Below are positions 22,831 to 34,138 of a stretch of 64,000 nucleotides of DNA, piece by piece. Under the pieces are notes generated by a model that worked only from the letters and a program-made list of their open reading frames with translations, did not search any database and was not told the DNA's origin. The translations under genes were made by a program, and so were the position numbers. Source of the stretch: Zanthoxylum bungeanum. Lineage: Eukaryota > Streptophyta > Magnoliopsida > Sapindales > Rutaceae. Position 1 is the stretch's first letter. Every line of letters begins with the position of its first letter. The stretch lies in contig SKCR01036128.1 in NCBI GenBank assembly GCA_019454045.1, positions 1 through 64,000 on the forward strand. The letters are read 5' to 3'.

Positions 22831-23695
22831 GGCAATATAGCTTGTCAGCCCAATCTTTATAATTCTCTATCATCTTCGCCAAAATCATCTTTATCGTCTT
22901 GTTGGCTGCCTCGACTGCCCCGTTAGCCTGCGGTCTGTATGGTGAGGACTTGTGATGGCCGATTCCATACTTCTCGTAACATTGGCTTTGGTTTCTCCCT
23001 GAATTGGACTCCATTGTCCGTGACCACATAGTGCGGCATACCATACCGGCAATGAGGTTCCGAGCTATAAACTTCGCCTTCTGCTTTGCTGTAACATTGC
23101 GGAAAGATTCGGCTTCTACCCCTTTGAGAAGTAGTCTACGGCCACTACTATAAAGCGATGCCCATCGATGCATTCGGTCGAATCTCTCTCCGATCATATC
23201 TATTCCCCAATCCGAGAAAGGCCATGGCTCTGACAACCCGTGCAACTCTGTATGCGGCAGATGATTCAAATTGTCGTGTGCTTGATAGTCGTGACAGTGC
23301 TTCACTAGCTTCGCGCAGTCTGCTTCCATGGTTGACCAGAAAAAGCCTTGTCTCACAATCTTGCGGGACAAGTTCAATCCGTTCATGTGTGGTCCACATA
23401 CACCAGCGTGCACTTCTTCCATTATCTTCTGAGCTTCTTCCTTTTCTAAACATTTCAGCTGAAAACCATTGCCCTGCCTCTTGTAGAGCTCTCCTTTCAG
23501 ACTCACATACTGAGAGGCTAACTTCTGAATGGCCACTCGGTCTTTTCTGCTTGCTTCCTCTGGGAATTCTCCACGCTCCAAATATCTATGTACATCATAA
23601 TACCAAGGTTTCCCATCATCGACCTCCACTTCCAAGTTTCTGCCTATCTCATAGACTGGCTTGCTTGCCGTTGTCAACACAAGCGGTCTCATCAC
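22814..23695 (-). pseudogene. Tat element: integrase (zinc finger and core)
   Basis: A 293-codon open stretch carrying an HHCC-like N-terminus (VHAGVCGPHMNG ... CAKLVKHCHDYQ; the last Cys of the usual C-x2-C is Tyr here, so zinc binding is doubtful). The first catalytic Asp lies in WGIDMIGE. The Glu part of the DDE triad is in SSPYRPQANGAVEAANKTI. The middle Asp motif (TDNG) is only readable in another frame near 23010-23060, because one-base indels shift the sequence between about 22985 and 23200. The enzyme would insert element cDNA into the genome. It is disabled here unless the indels are sequencing errors. Confidence 0.88.
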
Positions 23696-23862
23696 CAGCT
23701 TCTCTGGATTTTCCCAGTAGCGGCCAGTGTTGCCAATGCATCTGCCATATGATTCTCCTCTCTCGGTAAATGCTGAAATTTACAATCGGGGATAGTCTGT
23801 GCCAGACTTCTGAGATGGAACAAGTACGGCTTCAACCGTTCTTCCTTCAGTTCCCATTCTCC

Positions 23863-24384
23863 TTACATCTGCCGGATCACCAGCATCGAGTCTCCGAAAA
23901 CTTTAACATTCCTAGCCCTCAAGGCTATCAGTGCAGTCAACCCAAATGCACAAGCTTCATACTCAGCCATGTTGTTTGTCACTCCGAATGTAAACCTCTT
24001 GGCTATAGGCAAAGTTTCTCCTTCAGGGGTGACTATTACAATCCCGATTCCGGCTCCTTTGTAATTCACTGCTCCGTCAAAATACATCTTCCATCCTTGG
24101 ACTGCGATAGCTTGGATTTCTTCGTCGGGGAACTCAAACTTGTACTGATCCCCTTCAATAGGTTGCAAGGCCAGGAATTCTGCCACGGCTCGCCCTTTGA
24201 TTACCTTGGAGGTGAGGCATTCGATGTCAAATTCAGTTAGTAGCACTAACCATCTACCCAACTTCCCAACCAGCGAGGGTACTAATGCAAGTACTTCAAA
24301 GGATTCTCCTTTGCGACCACTTGGATCTTGTAAGACTGGAAGTAGTGGCGCAACTTCTTGGATGCCCATACTACGGCTAGACAA
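23863..24384 (-). pseudogene. Tat element: second (archaeal-type) RNase H
   Basis: Open frame with WKMYFDGAVNYKGAGIGIV, then TPEGETLPIAKRFTFGVTNN, MAEYEACAFGLTALI and VFGDSMLVIRQM. This pattern (D in FDGA, E in AEYEA, D in GDS) is the archaeal-type RNase H that Tat-clade elements carry in addition to the usual gypsy RNase H. It would remove RNA from RNA-DNA hybrids. The frame begins inside the first RNase H by a frameshift near 24300. A 167-base stretch (23696-23862) links it to integrase in another frame. Confidence 0.88.
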
Positions 24385-24800
24385 ATCTTCTCCACTTCCT
24401 GATAGCGAGCTTCGTACGGAAGCAGCTTCTTACTGAGGTAGTAGACGACATGCTCTACTCCTGTCTCATCGGCTTGTACAATCATCGCCCCTAGCGCTTC
24501 AGGTTCAATAGCCAAATAAAGTACCAAAGGCCTACCCTGTCTCGGAGGTTTCAACACAGGAGGTTTTACCAAATATTCCCTTATTCTATCAAATGCTTCC
24601 TGACATTGCTCATTCCATTTCACTGGTTGATCTTTCCTCAACAATTTGAAGATGGGCTCACACACCGATGTCAACTTAGCGATGAAACGGCTGATATACT
24701 GGATTTTCCCTAGGAAGGCTCTGACTTCTTTCTCTGTCTTTGGTGCCGGCATCTCAGTAATAGCCTTAATCTTCTCGGGATCCACTTCTATTCCGCCCAT
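24282..24800 (-). pseudogene. Tat element: gypsy-type RNase H
   Basis: The frame opens with the RT connection (MPAPKTEKEVRAFLGKIQYI, SRFI..LTSVCEPIFKLLRK) and then gives the gypsy RNase H: RPLVLYLAIEPEALGAMIVQ, VVYYLSKKLLPYEARYQEVE, LAVVWASKKLRHYFQSYKIQ. The first catalytic Asp position (LYL.) appears replaced, which is common in Tat elements, where the second RNase H is thought to take over. A frame break separates it from RT at about 24800-24858. Confidence 0.88.
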
Positions 24801-24857
24801 TCCACTGTATGGCCGAGTACTTTCCTGACGTTAACTCCGAAACACACTTCTTGGGAT

Positions 24858-25393
24858 TCAGCCGCAAGTTATACTTATCCACTCGTTCAAGGAACTTTCC
24901 AATGCTTCTATATGCCCGTCTCTTGTCTCTGACTTGACCATCATGTCATCCACATACACCTCAATCTCCTTATGCATGAGGTCATGAAACAAGGTAGTGG
25001 CCATCCGCTGATATGTGGCTCCGGCGTTCTTAAGCCCAAACGGCATCACCTTATAGCAATAAGTACCCCATTCTGTGACAAAAGCAGTCTTGTGCTTATC
25101 CTCTTCGGCCATGAGCACCTGATTATACCCCGAAAACTCATCCGTAAACGAGTACATGGCTGACAATGCTGGACTATCCACAAGCACATCAATATGCGGC
25201 AAAGGAAAGTCATCCTTTGGGCATGCCTTGTTAAGATCTCTGTAGTCGACACACATTCTGACTTTGCCATCTTTCTTCTTCGGTACAGCACAATGTTTGC
25301 CAACCACTCGGGGTATTTCACTACTTCCAGGAATCCCACATCTAGTTTGCTTCTTGACCTCCTCTCTGACCTTCTCGGCCATTCGGGTCTCAT
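24858..25393 (-). pseudogene. Tat element: reverse transcriptase
   Basis: RT with nearly all motifs: KVRMCVDYRDLNKACPKDDF, PLPHIDVLVDSPALSAMYSF, SGYNQVLMAEEDKHKTAF, VMPFGLKNAGATYQRM and the catalytic YVDD in EVYVDDMMVKS. Just before these, the expected FLEVVKYPEWLANIV can be read only in a second frame (25046-25393), while the main frame continues before and after it. So two opposite one-base indels, near 25335 and 25275, cancel out. A further break follows at 24858. NKACPKDDFPLPHID is typical of the Tat clade. Confidence 0.92.
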
Positions 25394-26146
25394 CCTTCGG
25401 AGTTTCTGCTTTACACCGGCTTCATGTTCGGATATGTCGGTATCGCATGTTGGGCAATACTTCTATCTACCCCAGACATGTCCTCATAAGACCAAGCAAA
25501 CACTTTGGCATATTTAACCAACATCTCTTCTAAGTTCTTCCGCTCTTCGGCGGTAACTTCACTTGCAATCAGATTTCCTTGGGATTTTCAGGCGTACCAA
25601 TGTTGAATGCTTTCGTTTTGACAGAGTTGATATCGAATATGCTTAAGTCATGCAAGTTAGAAAGTGGAGACTCAGTCAAGTAAGCAGAACTATTGTCTTT
25701 ATTGCCAACAACAAAAGGAGTACACTCAACAAATCTGGAAGGAAAATATCCTCATCTTCTACAGATATCTCTCCCTCTATAATAGGATCTATCTCAGGTT
25801 TCTTTTCTTCCCCGAGTGTTAGGGTCTCCAGCTTCATGAGCTCTTCCTCCCACTTCTCATCCTCTTTCTTTGCAACTTCTCCTGCCAGCGGCTTTTCACC
25901 AAGCATATCCTGGAAAATCTCAAATCCAGGTACCACAACCCCGTTGACTTCCACCGGTTCAGGTTCTCCTTGATACCCTGAGGCATTAACAAAGCACTTC
26001 ATTAGCTTCAGCCCTTTCTTCTTGACCTTGGGTTGTCCTCATCAGAACGATATCCCAAACCCTTCCGAGTGTTCTGCCCTTTGAAGTCTGGCAGTGTTGA
26101 GCCTTGGCCCGGCTCGAATTTCATCTTCTCCATAATTCGGGCTACC

Positions 26147-26605
26147 TTAGGATCCACCCAACTCCTCAAAAGTCGCAGACACTTGGAACCTTGGGAAATG
26201 TTGTATTTCCAAAATGGCTACAGCATTATCCACCTCGGCTCGGATAGTGACAATTTTCCCATCATAAGGGAACTTGATCATCTGATGCAAAGTAGAGGGC
26301 ACGCCTCCAAGCTTATGGAACCAGGACCTTCCCAACATCAAGGCAAAAGTGGCTGGGATGTCCAGCACAGTGAACTCCACTTCATCCTCAACTGGACCAA
26401 CCTTGACTATTGCGGTAAAAGTACCTTCAACTCCTCGCTTGCTATCATCATAGGCTTTGATAGTCATGTTGGAAGGACTCAACAACTCAGTTGGCTTAAT
26501 ACCCAGCCTTGCCAGAATTTTCAATGGGCATACATTGATGGAAGAGCCATCATCCACCATCACACAAGAAGTTCTCTTGCCCCTCACCTCAGCTCGGATG
26601 AACAA
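26147..26605 (-). pseudogene. Tat element: aspartic protease
   Basis: Open frame of 152 codons beginning MFIRAEVRGKRTSCVMVDDG. The active-site motif is VDDGSSINVCP and the second conserved block is ALMLGRSWFHKLGGVPSTLH, both typical of Tat/Ogre proteases. It would process the polyprotein. From here to RT (25394-26146) the frame is broken; 25676-26002 is an acidic linker stretch (EEDEKWEEELMKLE) without a recognised domain. Confidence 0.85.
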
Positions 26606-27283
26606 AGGCCTATTGTGGTTTCTCTCCCTTCAGCCGGAAGCTCTTCATCAGAGAAGGTTATCAGTACGGCTTCCTTCTGCACTGAACCCATAAACATAGC
26701 TGGATTAGCATCTTCCGGTATTACTATTTTACTCAGGGCTTCCCCATAGCCCGCCGGTGTTCTCCATATGCACACAATAACTCCCAGATGCTCAGATGTG
26801 CCCGAGTCTTCTTCAACTGCTGCTGCAGTACTATACCACCTCGGCTTTCTCAGTATTCTCAGTTACCTCACGACCTTCCTCCAGGACTTCTTTTTCCTTC
26901 TCTTTCTCATTAGCATCATTGTAAAAGCGCCCACTCTGGGTCATGCCTTTCACTTCTTCTTCCTCACCCCCACTTGAGAAGTCTTCCCAGAAATCCTTCT
27001 TCTGTTCTGCCTCATCTTCACTATTACTGTCCCAAATACCGAGGCAAAAGGCTGTTTGGTCAAAGGTTTGGAGGACAAGGTCCTCAGGTAGGCCAGAGTT
27101 GATCATGTAGGTAGGTGGGGGAACAGAGTGATAATTGGGTAGAGGGTTGCGGTGAGTGTTTGGGTTGCTCATTTCAGGGTCGGGAATCTTGTGGGAGTCT
27201 ATTAGGTCTTGGACTTCGTGGCGAAGCCGGGCACAGTTATCGGTGTCATGACAGGCTGTTGTGGAATGGCAAAAGCGGTTCAT
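26606..27283 (-). pseudogene. Tat element: gag C-terminus with zinc knuckle, and linker
   Basis: The frame at 26831-27283 starts MNRFCHSTTACHDTDNCARL, a Cys/His knuckle followed by RHEVQDLIDSHKIPDP, the usual end of Tat gag. Then come a Pro-rich stretch and an acidic tail (SNSEDEAEQKKDFWEDF). At 26584-26775 another frame (GYGEALSKIVIPEDANPAMF) leads into the protease. The knuckle would bind element RNA. Frame changes at about 27290 and 26830 disrupt it. Confidence 0.75.
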
Positions 27284-27333
27284 GTTTAGGTTCGATGGGG
27301 GAGGATTTGGTAGTGGTTTTGGTTCGAGGGGTT

Positions 27334-28335
27334 TTAAAACAGCCCTTGCCTCAGTAGCTTCTCTAGTACATTGGATAAAGGTCTACCCAAGTTAGAAAAG
27401 CGCCTATTCTTTATGGCTGTAATCTCCGCAGTAACAGGCTTAGCTGCTGAGGGTCCTCCGACAGTCCTCCTGTTCAAACTATAGAACTTTCTGTTCTCAG
27501 CCTCCTCTTCTTCAATATCCATTACGGTTTCTCTCAATTGGCGGAAATCTGAAATCATCGAAGTCATTCTCCTCAGTTTACTGTAGATCGAGGGTTTAGT
27601 CCCTTTGATGATCATCTTGATCTGATCTTTCTCGGAAGGCCTGGTCTGCATCTTTAAGAGTTGGCTTCTCCAACGGTCAACATACTCTTTAAAGCTCTCC
27701 TCAGGCTTCTGCTTAGTATTCTCCAAGTCACGGAGTGACAGGTCAATCTCTAAGTCCGTCACATACTGCTTTAAGAAGGCATCAGCCAACTCCCTCCAAT
27801 CTTCTTTAACCTTCTTCTCAGGCTATGATACCAAACCACAGGTGCCCCCTCGAGCGACATCCCGAACATCTTCTGGACTTGGCGCTGAGATAGGCCAACT
27901 GAACTCATCACTGAGACATACTGCCTCAAGTGGACTCTCGGGTCTCTGTTCCGTTGAACTTAGCAATATCATACATTTAAACTGCGTGGGCAATTGTTCC
28001 TCAAAAGTCATTGAGTCATAATCCAGTAGGTCCTCATGCTTCCCCTTCAACTTACGGGTAACAGACTCCATCTGATCACGGAGCTTTTGCATTTCAGCCT
28101 GAGTCCCAGCTATCCTACCAGCGGCATAGTCAGCCAAATCATCATCAAATACCGGAGCATCATCATTCAATCCATTTGAGGGCTCTCCCCGCCTCTCATT
28201 CTCAGATCCTCCCGCAGACACGGGTACAACCATACCAGACATAGCAGCAGTCAGAGCTTGCAGTTGTTCGGCCATCTTGGCGAAGTTAGCTTCCATCTGA
28301 TCCATTCTAGACCCCTCGTTGACGGATTCACTCAT
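27334..28335 (-). pseudogene. Tat element: gag
   Basis: The first frame (27823-28335) starts MSESVNEGSRMDQMEANFAK, with a coiled-coil-like N-terminal region (MAEQLQALTAAM) and SMTFEEQLPTQFK, after which it loses frame near 27980. The second frame (27334-27789) carries the capsid core: MADAFLKQYVTDLEIDLSLR, NTKQKPEESFKEYVDRWRSQ and KMIIKGTKPSIYSKLRRM. Together they cover a normal Tat gag. The start codon at 28333-28335 is the first Met after a 0.93-kb leader and is the likely true start. At least two frameshifts prevent a full product. Confidence 0.88.
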
Positions 28336-29265
28336 ATTCGCTGAAGGTCTTTTGACTAATCTCCCCTCTTCTCTAACCCAACGGGAATCTATGTTGCCTC
28401 TTTTAAGGCCACATGTCAGTGCATATGTGTGCGATGCATGTAATATAAAACTATAAAAAGAAAATTTAAACTACATGGCCCATTATCATTTTAAAGTATT
28501 CAATCACACCATTGCGCGGTGCAAACTTGTCCCAGTTGAAAAGGCCCAACAGGTTTACACTTTGCGGTGATATGGCTAAATGACTTCAAATAATAAGAGG
28601 CCATATTCACAAAATGGCCCACCGGCATTCTAGAAGCTTTTGGCCCAACTGTCAAAAGGTACAAACTTGTCCCAGTTTAAATGGCCCAACAGGTTCATAC
28701 CCTTTGACAAAGTCCAACTGGATCCAAATGACGGCGGCCCATCACACATAATTATAAGATAACTAACTACGGGTTCTTATGGCTAAGGTTCACGAGTGGG
28801 GTCACGGGCGCGAACAAAGGCTCTCGCTGACGAAGTTTGCCCACAACTAGGACTCCCCACTCAAGGGTTCAAACGACCAAGTGAGCGCACCTTTTTTATA
28901 CCTTACGGTACGTGTCAACGAGTTATGGTGTGTGACTGACTGTCGAATGGACTTCCGTTGTAGATTCCCCAGAGGGAAGGTGGAGCGAGGCTCTCTTAAG
29001 TACCCTAGCCTCTTAGGCTCTTATCGCTTGGTGACAGGAATAAACAACGAGTCCTCCAAACTATTCTATCACAACAAGCTACGGGTAATGATCATCTAGG
29101 TGCCTTCACAGCTTTTCCTCGAAAGGTAGTGAATGAAGGAGGACATCAAACCACCACCTAGCTTTAACTAAGCCTTTGATTAACCCCCTCAACCCACTAC
29201 AGACACGGTCAACTAATGCACAAATTGTAAACAACACATGACATGATTTCGAGGCCAATTCTCTA
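28336..29265 (-). other. Tat element: 5' leader
   Basis: About 930 bases between primer site and gag, no gene seen. It has two imperfect copies of an ACTTGTCCCAGTTNAAAAGG stretch followed by GCCCAACAGGTT (about 28526-28560 and 28664-28700), possibly a packaging or structural repeat. Leaders of this length are normal for Tat elements. Confidence 0.7.
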
Positions 29266-29283
29266 TCCCCAGTGGAGTCGCCA
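29266..29283 (-). other. Tat element: primer-binding site (tRNA-Arg type)
   Basis: Minus-strand TGGCGACTCCACTGGGGA pairs with the 3' end of plant tRNA-Arg (TCCCCAGCGGAGTCGCCA) with one mismatch. It lies three bases from the LTR end at 29287. The tRNA sequence is from general knowledge. Confidence 0.88.
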
Positions 29284-29286
29284 GAC

Positions 29287-31239
29287 TGTAGACAACAGAA
29301 CTTGGGCGACTCATGCTGTTCTAGACTCAGGGCCTAGTTGAGAGTACGGAATAGTCCGCGGGGGACTAAACCGGAGAATAATGGAGTCACCACCCGGTGT
29401 GAACCGGGACAAAGGTTTAAGGCCGCACTCACCCCTCGCAAGGGAAGACCTCAAACCATTGGGTTCGGAATGGTCCCTTACTTATGTCATTGTGATGATA
29501 TAGTTCGTGCAATAAGTCAATCGCATCTAATCAATAATCATGTTCAAGTGTCACCTAGATCTAAGATGCTTCCGTCTAACTAACTCCTAATCTAAGTTTG
29601 CATGCTAAAAAAAATAAGTCCTTAAACAATAAACACGCAATATCACACATTGAACATGTTAAGCCATCAAACCAACGCAAACAACTAATGATTAAACATA
29701 AATACAAACTAAATTAAATATCGTGCATAAAAAGAAACATAATCATGCTTTGAATTAATAACGAAACTAAGTTAAGACATGCTTAAAATAATAAATAAAC
29801 AACTTAGAACTACATCATGCTCGAATACAAATTTGGATGAGACGAGATACGTGTATCTTAAGTGGTACGTGGTATTGTATCCCGAGTGCAGACCATACTA
29901 CCGTCCATTCGGAATCGGCTATGGAATTTACGTCCGGGTTTCCATCCGATATACCACAAAAGGGAACACATAGCCCGCTCATCCAACAATCAAATCATGC
30001 CTCAAACGACTCTCATGCAATTATTTATCAAAAATAAATAAATAGAACGAAAAGAGATAAGTAAAAGGGTGCCCTTAGGTCTAACCTCTTTTGTCGTCTC
30101 AAGAAAATGGGTTACACGTCTGTTGGAAGGGCGAATGATCCGATACTTTTTCGATTTGTTTGCTCACTGTTTTTCCTCGTTGTTTTGATGCTCGGGCTGC
30201 TGTTTTAAATCCGTTTTGCTGCTGTTTGGCTGCTGCGTTTTAGGTCACTGTTTTGGCGTTTAGTGGACTGTTTTGGGTGATTTTGGTGGTCTCGGGAGGT
30301 GCGTTTGTAAGATTTTTTGGGAAACGTTTTGGGATTTTTCAGATGGTTTTAAGATGGTTTTAGGACGTTTTTGATGGGCTAAGGACGCAAGGAAACTGAC
30401 CAGAACAAGCTTAATTGGGCAGTTCACTAGTGCAGTGAAGCCACTTTCAGGGCTGTTTTGGGCACTAATGTGGAGCAGCTTTGGGAGTCTTTTTGTGGTA
30501 CTTCAGGGGCTGGGATAAGGTTTATTTTAGGGTAATTTAGGGCTGTGAATGGTGGTGGAAGTCGGCTAATGAGGGGCTAAGAAAGGGGTTGTGCGTGTGG
30601 TGTGTTGGTGAGGGAGGGAATATGCGGCAATAGAGTGTTTCTTCTCTTTAGGAATGCGGCAATGGGGGGCTCTTGGGGGATGCTTGGGCGTGCAAGGAGG
30701 CTTCACAAGGTGCTTGAGTGATGTATATGAGCTAGCGTTATGAATGGGGGTGAAGGCCTCTTTTTATAGCAAAGGGAAAAGGCTTTCCTTTTTAGATTAG
30801 GAAGGAATCTCCTAATTGGTTTCTAATAAGGAATGCATCTCCTAATTAGGATTTGGGATTGGATTTGATTTGGTAATGATTTTATTTGATTTCTTTTATT
30901 AGGTAAGGAATTTATTTGATTTAAAGATGTGATTAATGTGCAATTACCTAAGTAAAGAGCATATGGGCGTGAATTACCCTCCTTGGGCGTGGGCTTGGTT
31001 TGACTTGGGTTGACTTAGGTGTTTTGGGTTTGGTTTGGGTTTTGGGCCTTAGGTAAGCTTTAAAACGGAAGTCCAACAAGCAGCCGAAGCTAAACAACTC
31101 AGATAAAATCCAACAAAAATTCTAATTTCCAACTTTACCCTTCCAAGATCCGTTTCCCGCGATTTTTCATGACTAAAGAAGTAGTTGCCTCCATATGAGA
31201 CTCATCATTGGGCTGATATGCAAAAATGCAATGCCTACA
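29287..31239 (-). mobile_element. Tat element: 5' LTR
   Basis: 1953 bp, the promoter LTR in the element's direction, TGTAGACAAC ... GCCTACA on the plus strand. It differs from the other LTR mostly by one-base indels, often in short homopolymers, and a few substitutions. The right flank is the ACTCC half of the TSD. Confidence 0.92.
30761..30768 (-). promoter_or_regulatory. TATA box of the Tat 5' LTR
   Basis: Minus-strand TATAAAAA followed by a GAGGCC stretch, conserved in the other LTR at 19160-19167. This is the only clear TATA box near the middle of the LTR and is the likely core promoter for the element's RNA. Confidence 0.55.
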
Positions 31240-31740
31240 ACTCCCAAAAACCAAACTCTACTGTATGTAAAGTTGTATTGTTTAATTGAAAAAAAATATT
31301 TTATTCCACATCTCTAGTATGTTAAAAAAATATTTAATTGAAAAAAATATTTATTCCACATCTCTTTTTAATTGAAAAAAATATTTTATTCCACATCTCT
31401 ATGTGTTAAAATAGGTTCGTCTTCTAATTATAGATTCCGGATAAACAATTATCATTAATCTCGTATTGATTTTTGATTCAGGATGAAAAATCATTCAACA
31501 AACCCGAACCGAAATGTGTAGAATCTTGAATCCCAATATTTTTTTTATGCAAAAAGTCGGGATTTGAGACTAAAAATCATTTCAAATCGCGATCTATTTT
31601 TTGTTGGACAAATAATGATCTCGAATCTTATACAGAATCTTGAACCCTGATTGAAATTGAGATTTTCTACAATTTCCACTCATGTCATTTGAATATTTGC
31701 ACTCATTCTTATGAATATTCGCTTACTTGGTGACACACTC
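31240..31740. repeat. Unit U copy 3, right part
   Basis: Resumes with CTCCCAAAAACCAAACTCTA, matching 13342 onward in copy 1. A small local triplication is present at 31280-31400: TTTAATTGAAAAAAATATTT with TTCCACATCTCT occurs three times. The distal part (GGGATTTGAGACTAAAAATC) matches copy 4. Confidence 0.75.
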
Positions 31741-32780
31741 ATAAATTGGTTATTTACTCTCAAGTATAAAAGTGTCGAAGTAATAAAATAACTCGGTGAG
31801 TCCGAGGTTGATCCACAGAGAATCGATTTAGAAAAATAAAATAACCTTCTCGAGTAATAAAATAAAGGACTGAATTAATTAAATGGTGGGCAATTTTAAA
31901 TTGAACTGCAATAATAAAATAAAATATTGGGGTTACGGGATCTACTCTTGGTATTTCAAATATAAAAATAATTTTAATTTTTGAAACACATAAATTGTTA
32001 TTATTTTCGAATTAATTTATTTAATGATTTAATGCAGAAATTAAATAAGAAACAACACAAATTATGAGGAAAAGTACATAAATTAATGTACCATTCAATA
32101 TCGATCCACAACGGCAGATCCATGGATCGTGTACATAGAGTCAAGACTCCACCATAAATAATAAATACAAATATTAAATAAATATGAAATAACATTATTA
32201 TGGGGTTCAAGTAAAACCTATGTCTGTCGATATATATCCACAATGGCATATCCATGGACTGTCTATAAAAAGTCAAGATACCCATATAATAATAAATACT
32301 AAAAATGCAACGTAATCATAGTGTTCAAGTATTATTTGTACCGGTCAATATATATCCATAACGATTGAGAAATAACACAATCCATATTATAATATAAGTA
32401 AAAATTATTTATATTTTTGTATCAAGAGTTTCACCTTTTTGTCACAGTTAGGAAAAATTAGTTATTCATGATTTGAATAAAAATACATATAATTTTATTA
32501 ACGAAAAAAATAAAATTATAATAAAGAAAATAAAAAACACAAGAAATGAAATTCTCCATAAAATTTTTATGGAGGGAGCTCATTTTCTGAGGTGCTTGAC
32601 ACTTCTTCATTACATTATGGGCATGTAACTTGCAATTAAGTTGCATTATGGAGGGAGCTCAATTTTGAGGTGCATGACACCTCTTAATTATGTGCATGTA
32701 ATTATGTGCATGCAACTTATAATCAAGTTGCATCTACATAATGCAACTTGACACAAGGGGCCAATCCACTTCTGTGAAAT

Positions 32781-32824
<44 letters not shown>

Positions 32825-33194
32825 TCTTTTAAGCCAATCCACCTTTGTGAAATAATTTTTTTTTTCTTTTTTGTATTCTTTTATTTAAATAATTAAAATT
32901 ATCTTGTGTATTCAGTCTATGCTAAGCTCATCAAACACCAAATAAAGCATGATCAATTTTTTTTATATCCTATTCGAACTCAATTTTTATGCTTCTTTAG
33001 ACTTCTGAGCTTAGAAATCTAGAGTTCATATGCATTTTCCTGTGGAATATTTAAAGCAGTATTTTACCCATACAATAATTAAAAATCACAATAAAAATAA
33101 ATACAACATAACTTTAATTATTATTTTATAAAGTGCTAAATTTAAAGAATTAATGACACTATAAATATAAAATAATTAATTTATCTTTTATTAA
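31741..33194. other. AT-rich region with local duplications, no gene seen
   Basis: No domain or RNA gene recognised. The stretch near 31770-31850 (AAAAGTGTCGAAGTAATAAA ... GTCCGAGGTTGATCCACAG) has the look of an old gypsy LTR but no ends could be found. Two to three imperfect 125-bp repeats lie at 32090-32360 (ATATCCACAAYGGCATATCC core). A 79-bp duplication begins at 32567 and 32646 (TTATGGAGGGAGCTCA). A 73-bp duplication holds the poly-T run. Confidence 0.6.
32783..32822. repeat. T40 homopolymer inside a 73-bp duplication
   Basis: Forty T in a row. The 22 bases before it recur after it (near 32832-32855, GCCAATCCACNTNTGTGAAA) followed again by a T run with one C, so a unit with its T tract was duplicated and one tract expanded. 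Confidence 0.9.
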
Positions 33195-33785
33195 ATGTAC
33201 ACTATCGAGGAGGCGTACTCTTGTATTTTTATCATTGATTTAAGTTGTTGGTTTTTATAAATAGTACCAACGATTTATTTATTTATTTTAATGTAAAATC
33301 AATTAAATTTGATTGATTTGGGTATTAATAGTTATTTATTAGAATAATCACATAATAAAATCATGGGATAAAATGATTATTTGTAAATCACGAGCATTGA
33401 TATTTTAATTTCTTTTTGATTTAATTTTGTGCATATTAGTTTGTTCAATTGGAAAAACTTTTGTTCCACATCCCATCTGTTACAAGAGGTTCCCGTATTC
33501 TGATTATAGATTCACAACGAACAATTATCATTAATCTCGTATTGGTATTTGGATCATGATAAAAAAATCATTTCAAAATCCGGACTGAAAGGATCAGAAT
33601 CTTGAATCCCAAAATTTAAGTAAAAAATCGAGATTTGAGACTAAAAATTATTTCGAATCCCGATCTATTTTTTATTGAGACAAATAATGGTCTTGAATCT
33701 CATACAAAATCTTGAATCATAATCGAAATTTGAGATTTTTTATTATTTCTACTCATGTGATTTGAATATCTGGACTCATTCTTAT
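33195..33785. repeat. Unit U copy 4
   Basis: Matches the distal two thirds of unit U (GTTGGTTTTTATAAATAGTA, TAATCACATAATAAAATCAT, then ATTATAGATTCACAACGAAC and GAGATTTGAGACTAAAAAT). It lacks about 130 bases found in copies 1 and 3 (the GGGTCGACCATGTA part), as partial copy 2 seems to. Clearly more diverged than copies 1 and 3 are from each other. Confidence 0.75.
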
Positions 33786-34138
33786 TAAAATTTATTGATA
33801 GTTATGGTTATGCTTACCTTATATATTGTGTAACTGGAATATATGGGTTGGTTGGCACATGTATAGATATATATAGACAATGTATAGATGAACTTTATCA
33901 TGGCATAACACGAATATCGAAGGCCAAAACCAGTCTGAAAAAAATGATAATATATGCAAATAATAATAATAATAATAATAATACTTCCTAAATTATAATT
34001 TAATAAATCTAAAAATATAATCTACAACATTAAGGGTTACATCATAAGTCTTAAAATCATGATAATGATATTCTAAATATCCTAAATGTCTTAAAATCAT
34101 GACAATAAAATCTACAATATTAAGGGTTAGAGTACAAG
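33786..34138. other. Left flank of Athila G, with AAT microsatellite
   Basis: AT-rich, no gene seen. It holds (AAT)8 at 33959-33982 and an 86-bp tandem duplication with the motif ATCTACAAYATTAAGGGTTA (about 34020 and 34112). The sequence leads directly into the TCCAT target site of Athila G. Confidence 0.7.

Larger units (their letters stand above)
17674..31239 (-). mobile_element. Complete Tat-lineage Ty3/gypsy retrotransposon
   Basis: A 13,566-bp element on the minus strand with two LTRs, tRNA-Arg-type primer site, leader, gag, protease, RT, RNase H, a second (archaeal-type) RNase H, integrase, long 3' untranslated region with tandem repeats, and polypurine tract. Its TSD is ACTCT (17669-17673) / ACTCC (31240-31244), one change apart; unit U copy 1 shows the uninterrupted site. 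The RT motif NKACPKDDFPLPHID and the dual RNase H put it in the Tat clade. LTRs look about 95-97% alike by eye, with many one-base indels. Coding frames are all disrupted, mostly by single-base indels. Confidence 0.93.

Noticed and set aside
22123..22862. Plus-strand open frames of 120-131 codons
   Set aside because: Antisense to the Tat integrase C-terminus and 3' UTR; no domain and T/C-rich low-complexity content.
31741..32460. An additional full LTR retrotransposon
   Set aside because: The start resembles a gypsy LTR, but I could not find paired ends, primer site or any coding domain.
32783..32822. T40 as the poly(A) tail of a LINE or SINE on the minus strand
   Set aside because: The flanking duplications hold no element body; the whole T-bearing unit is duplicated, so it is a local tandem duplication with expansion.
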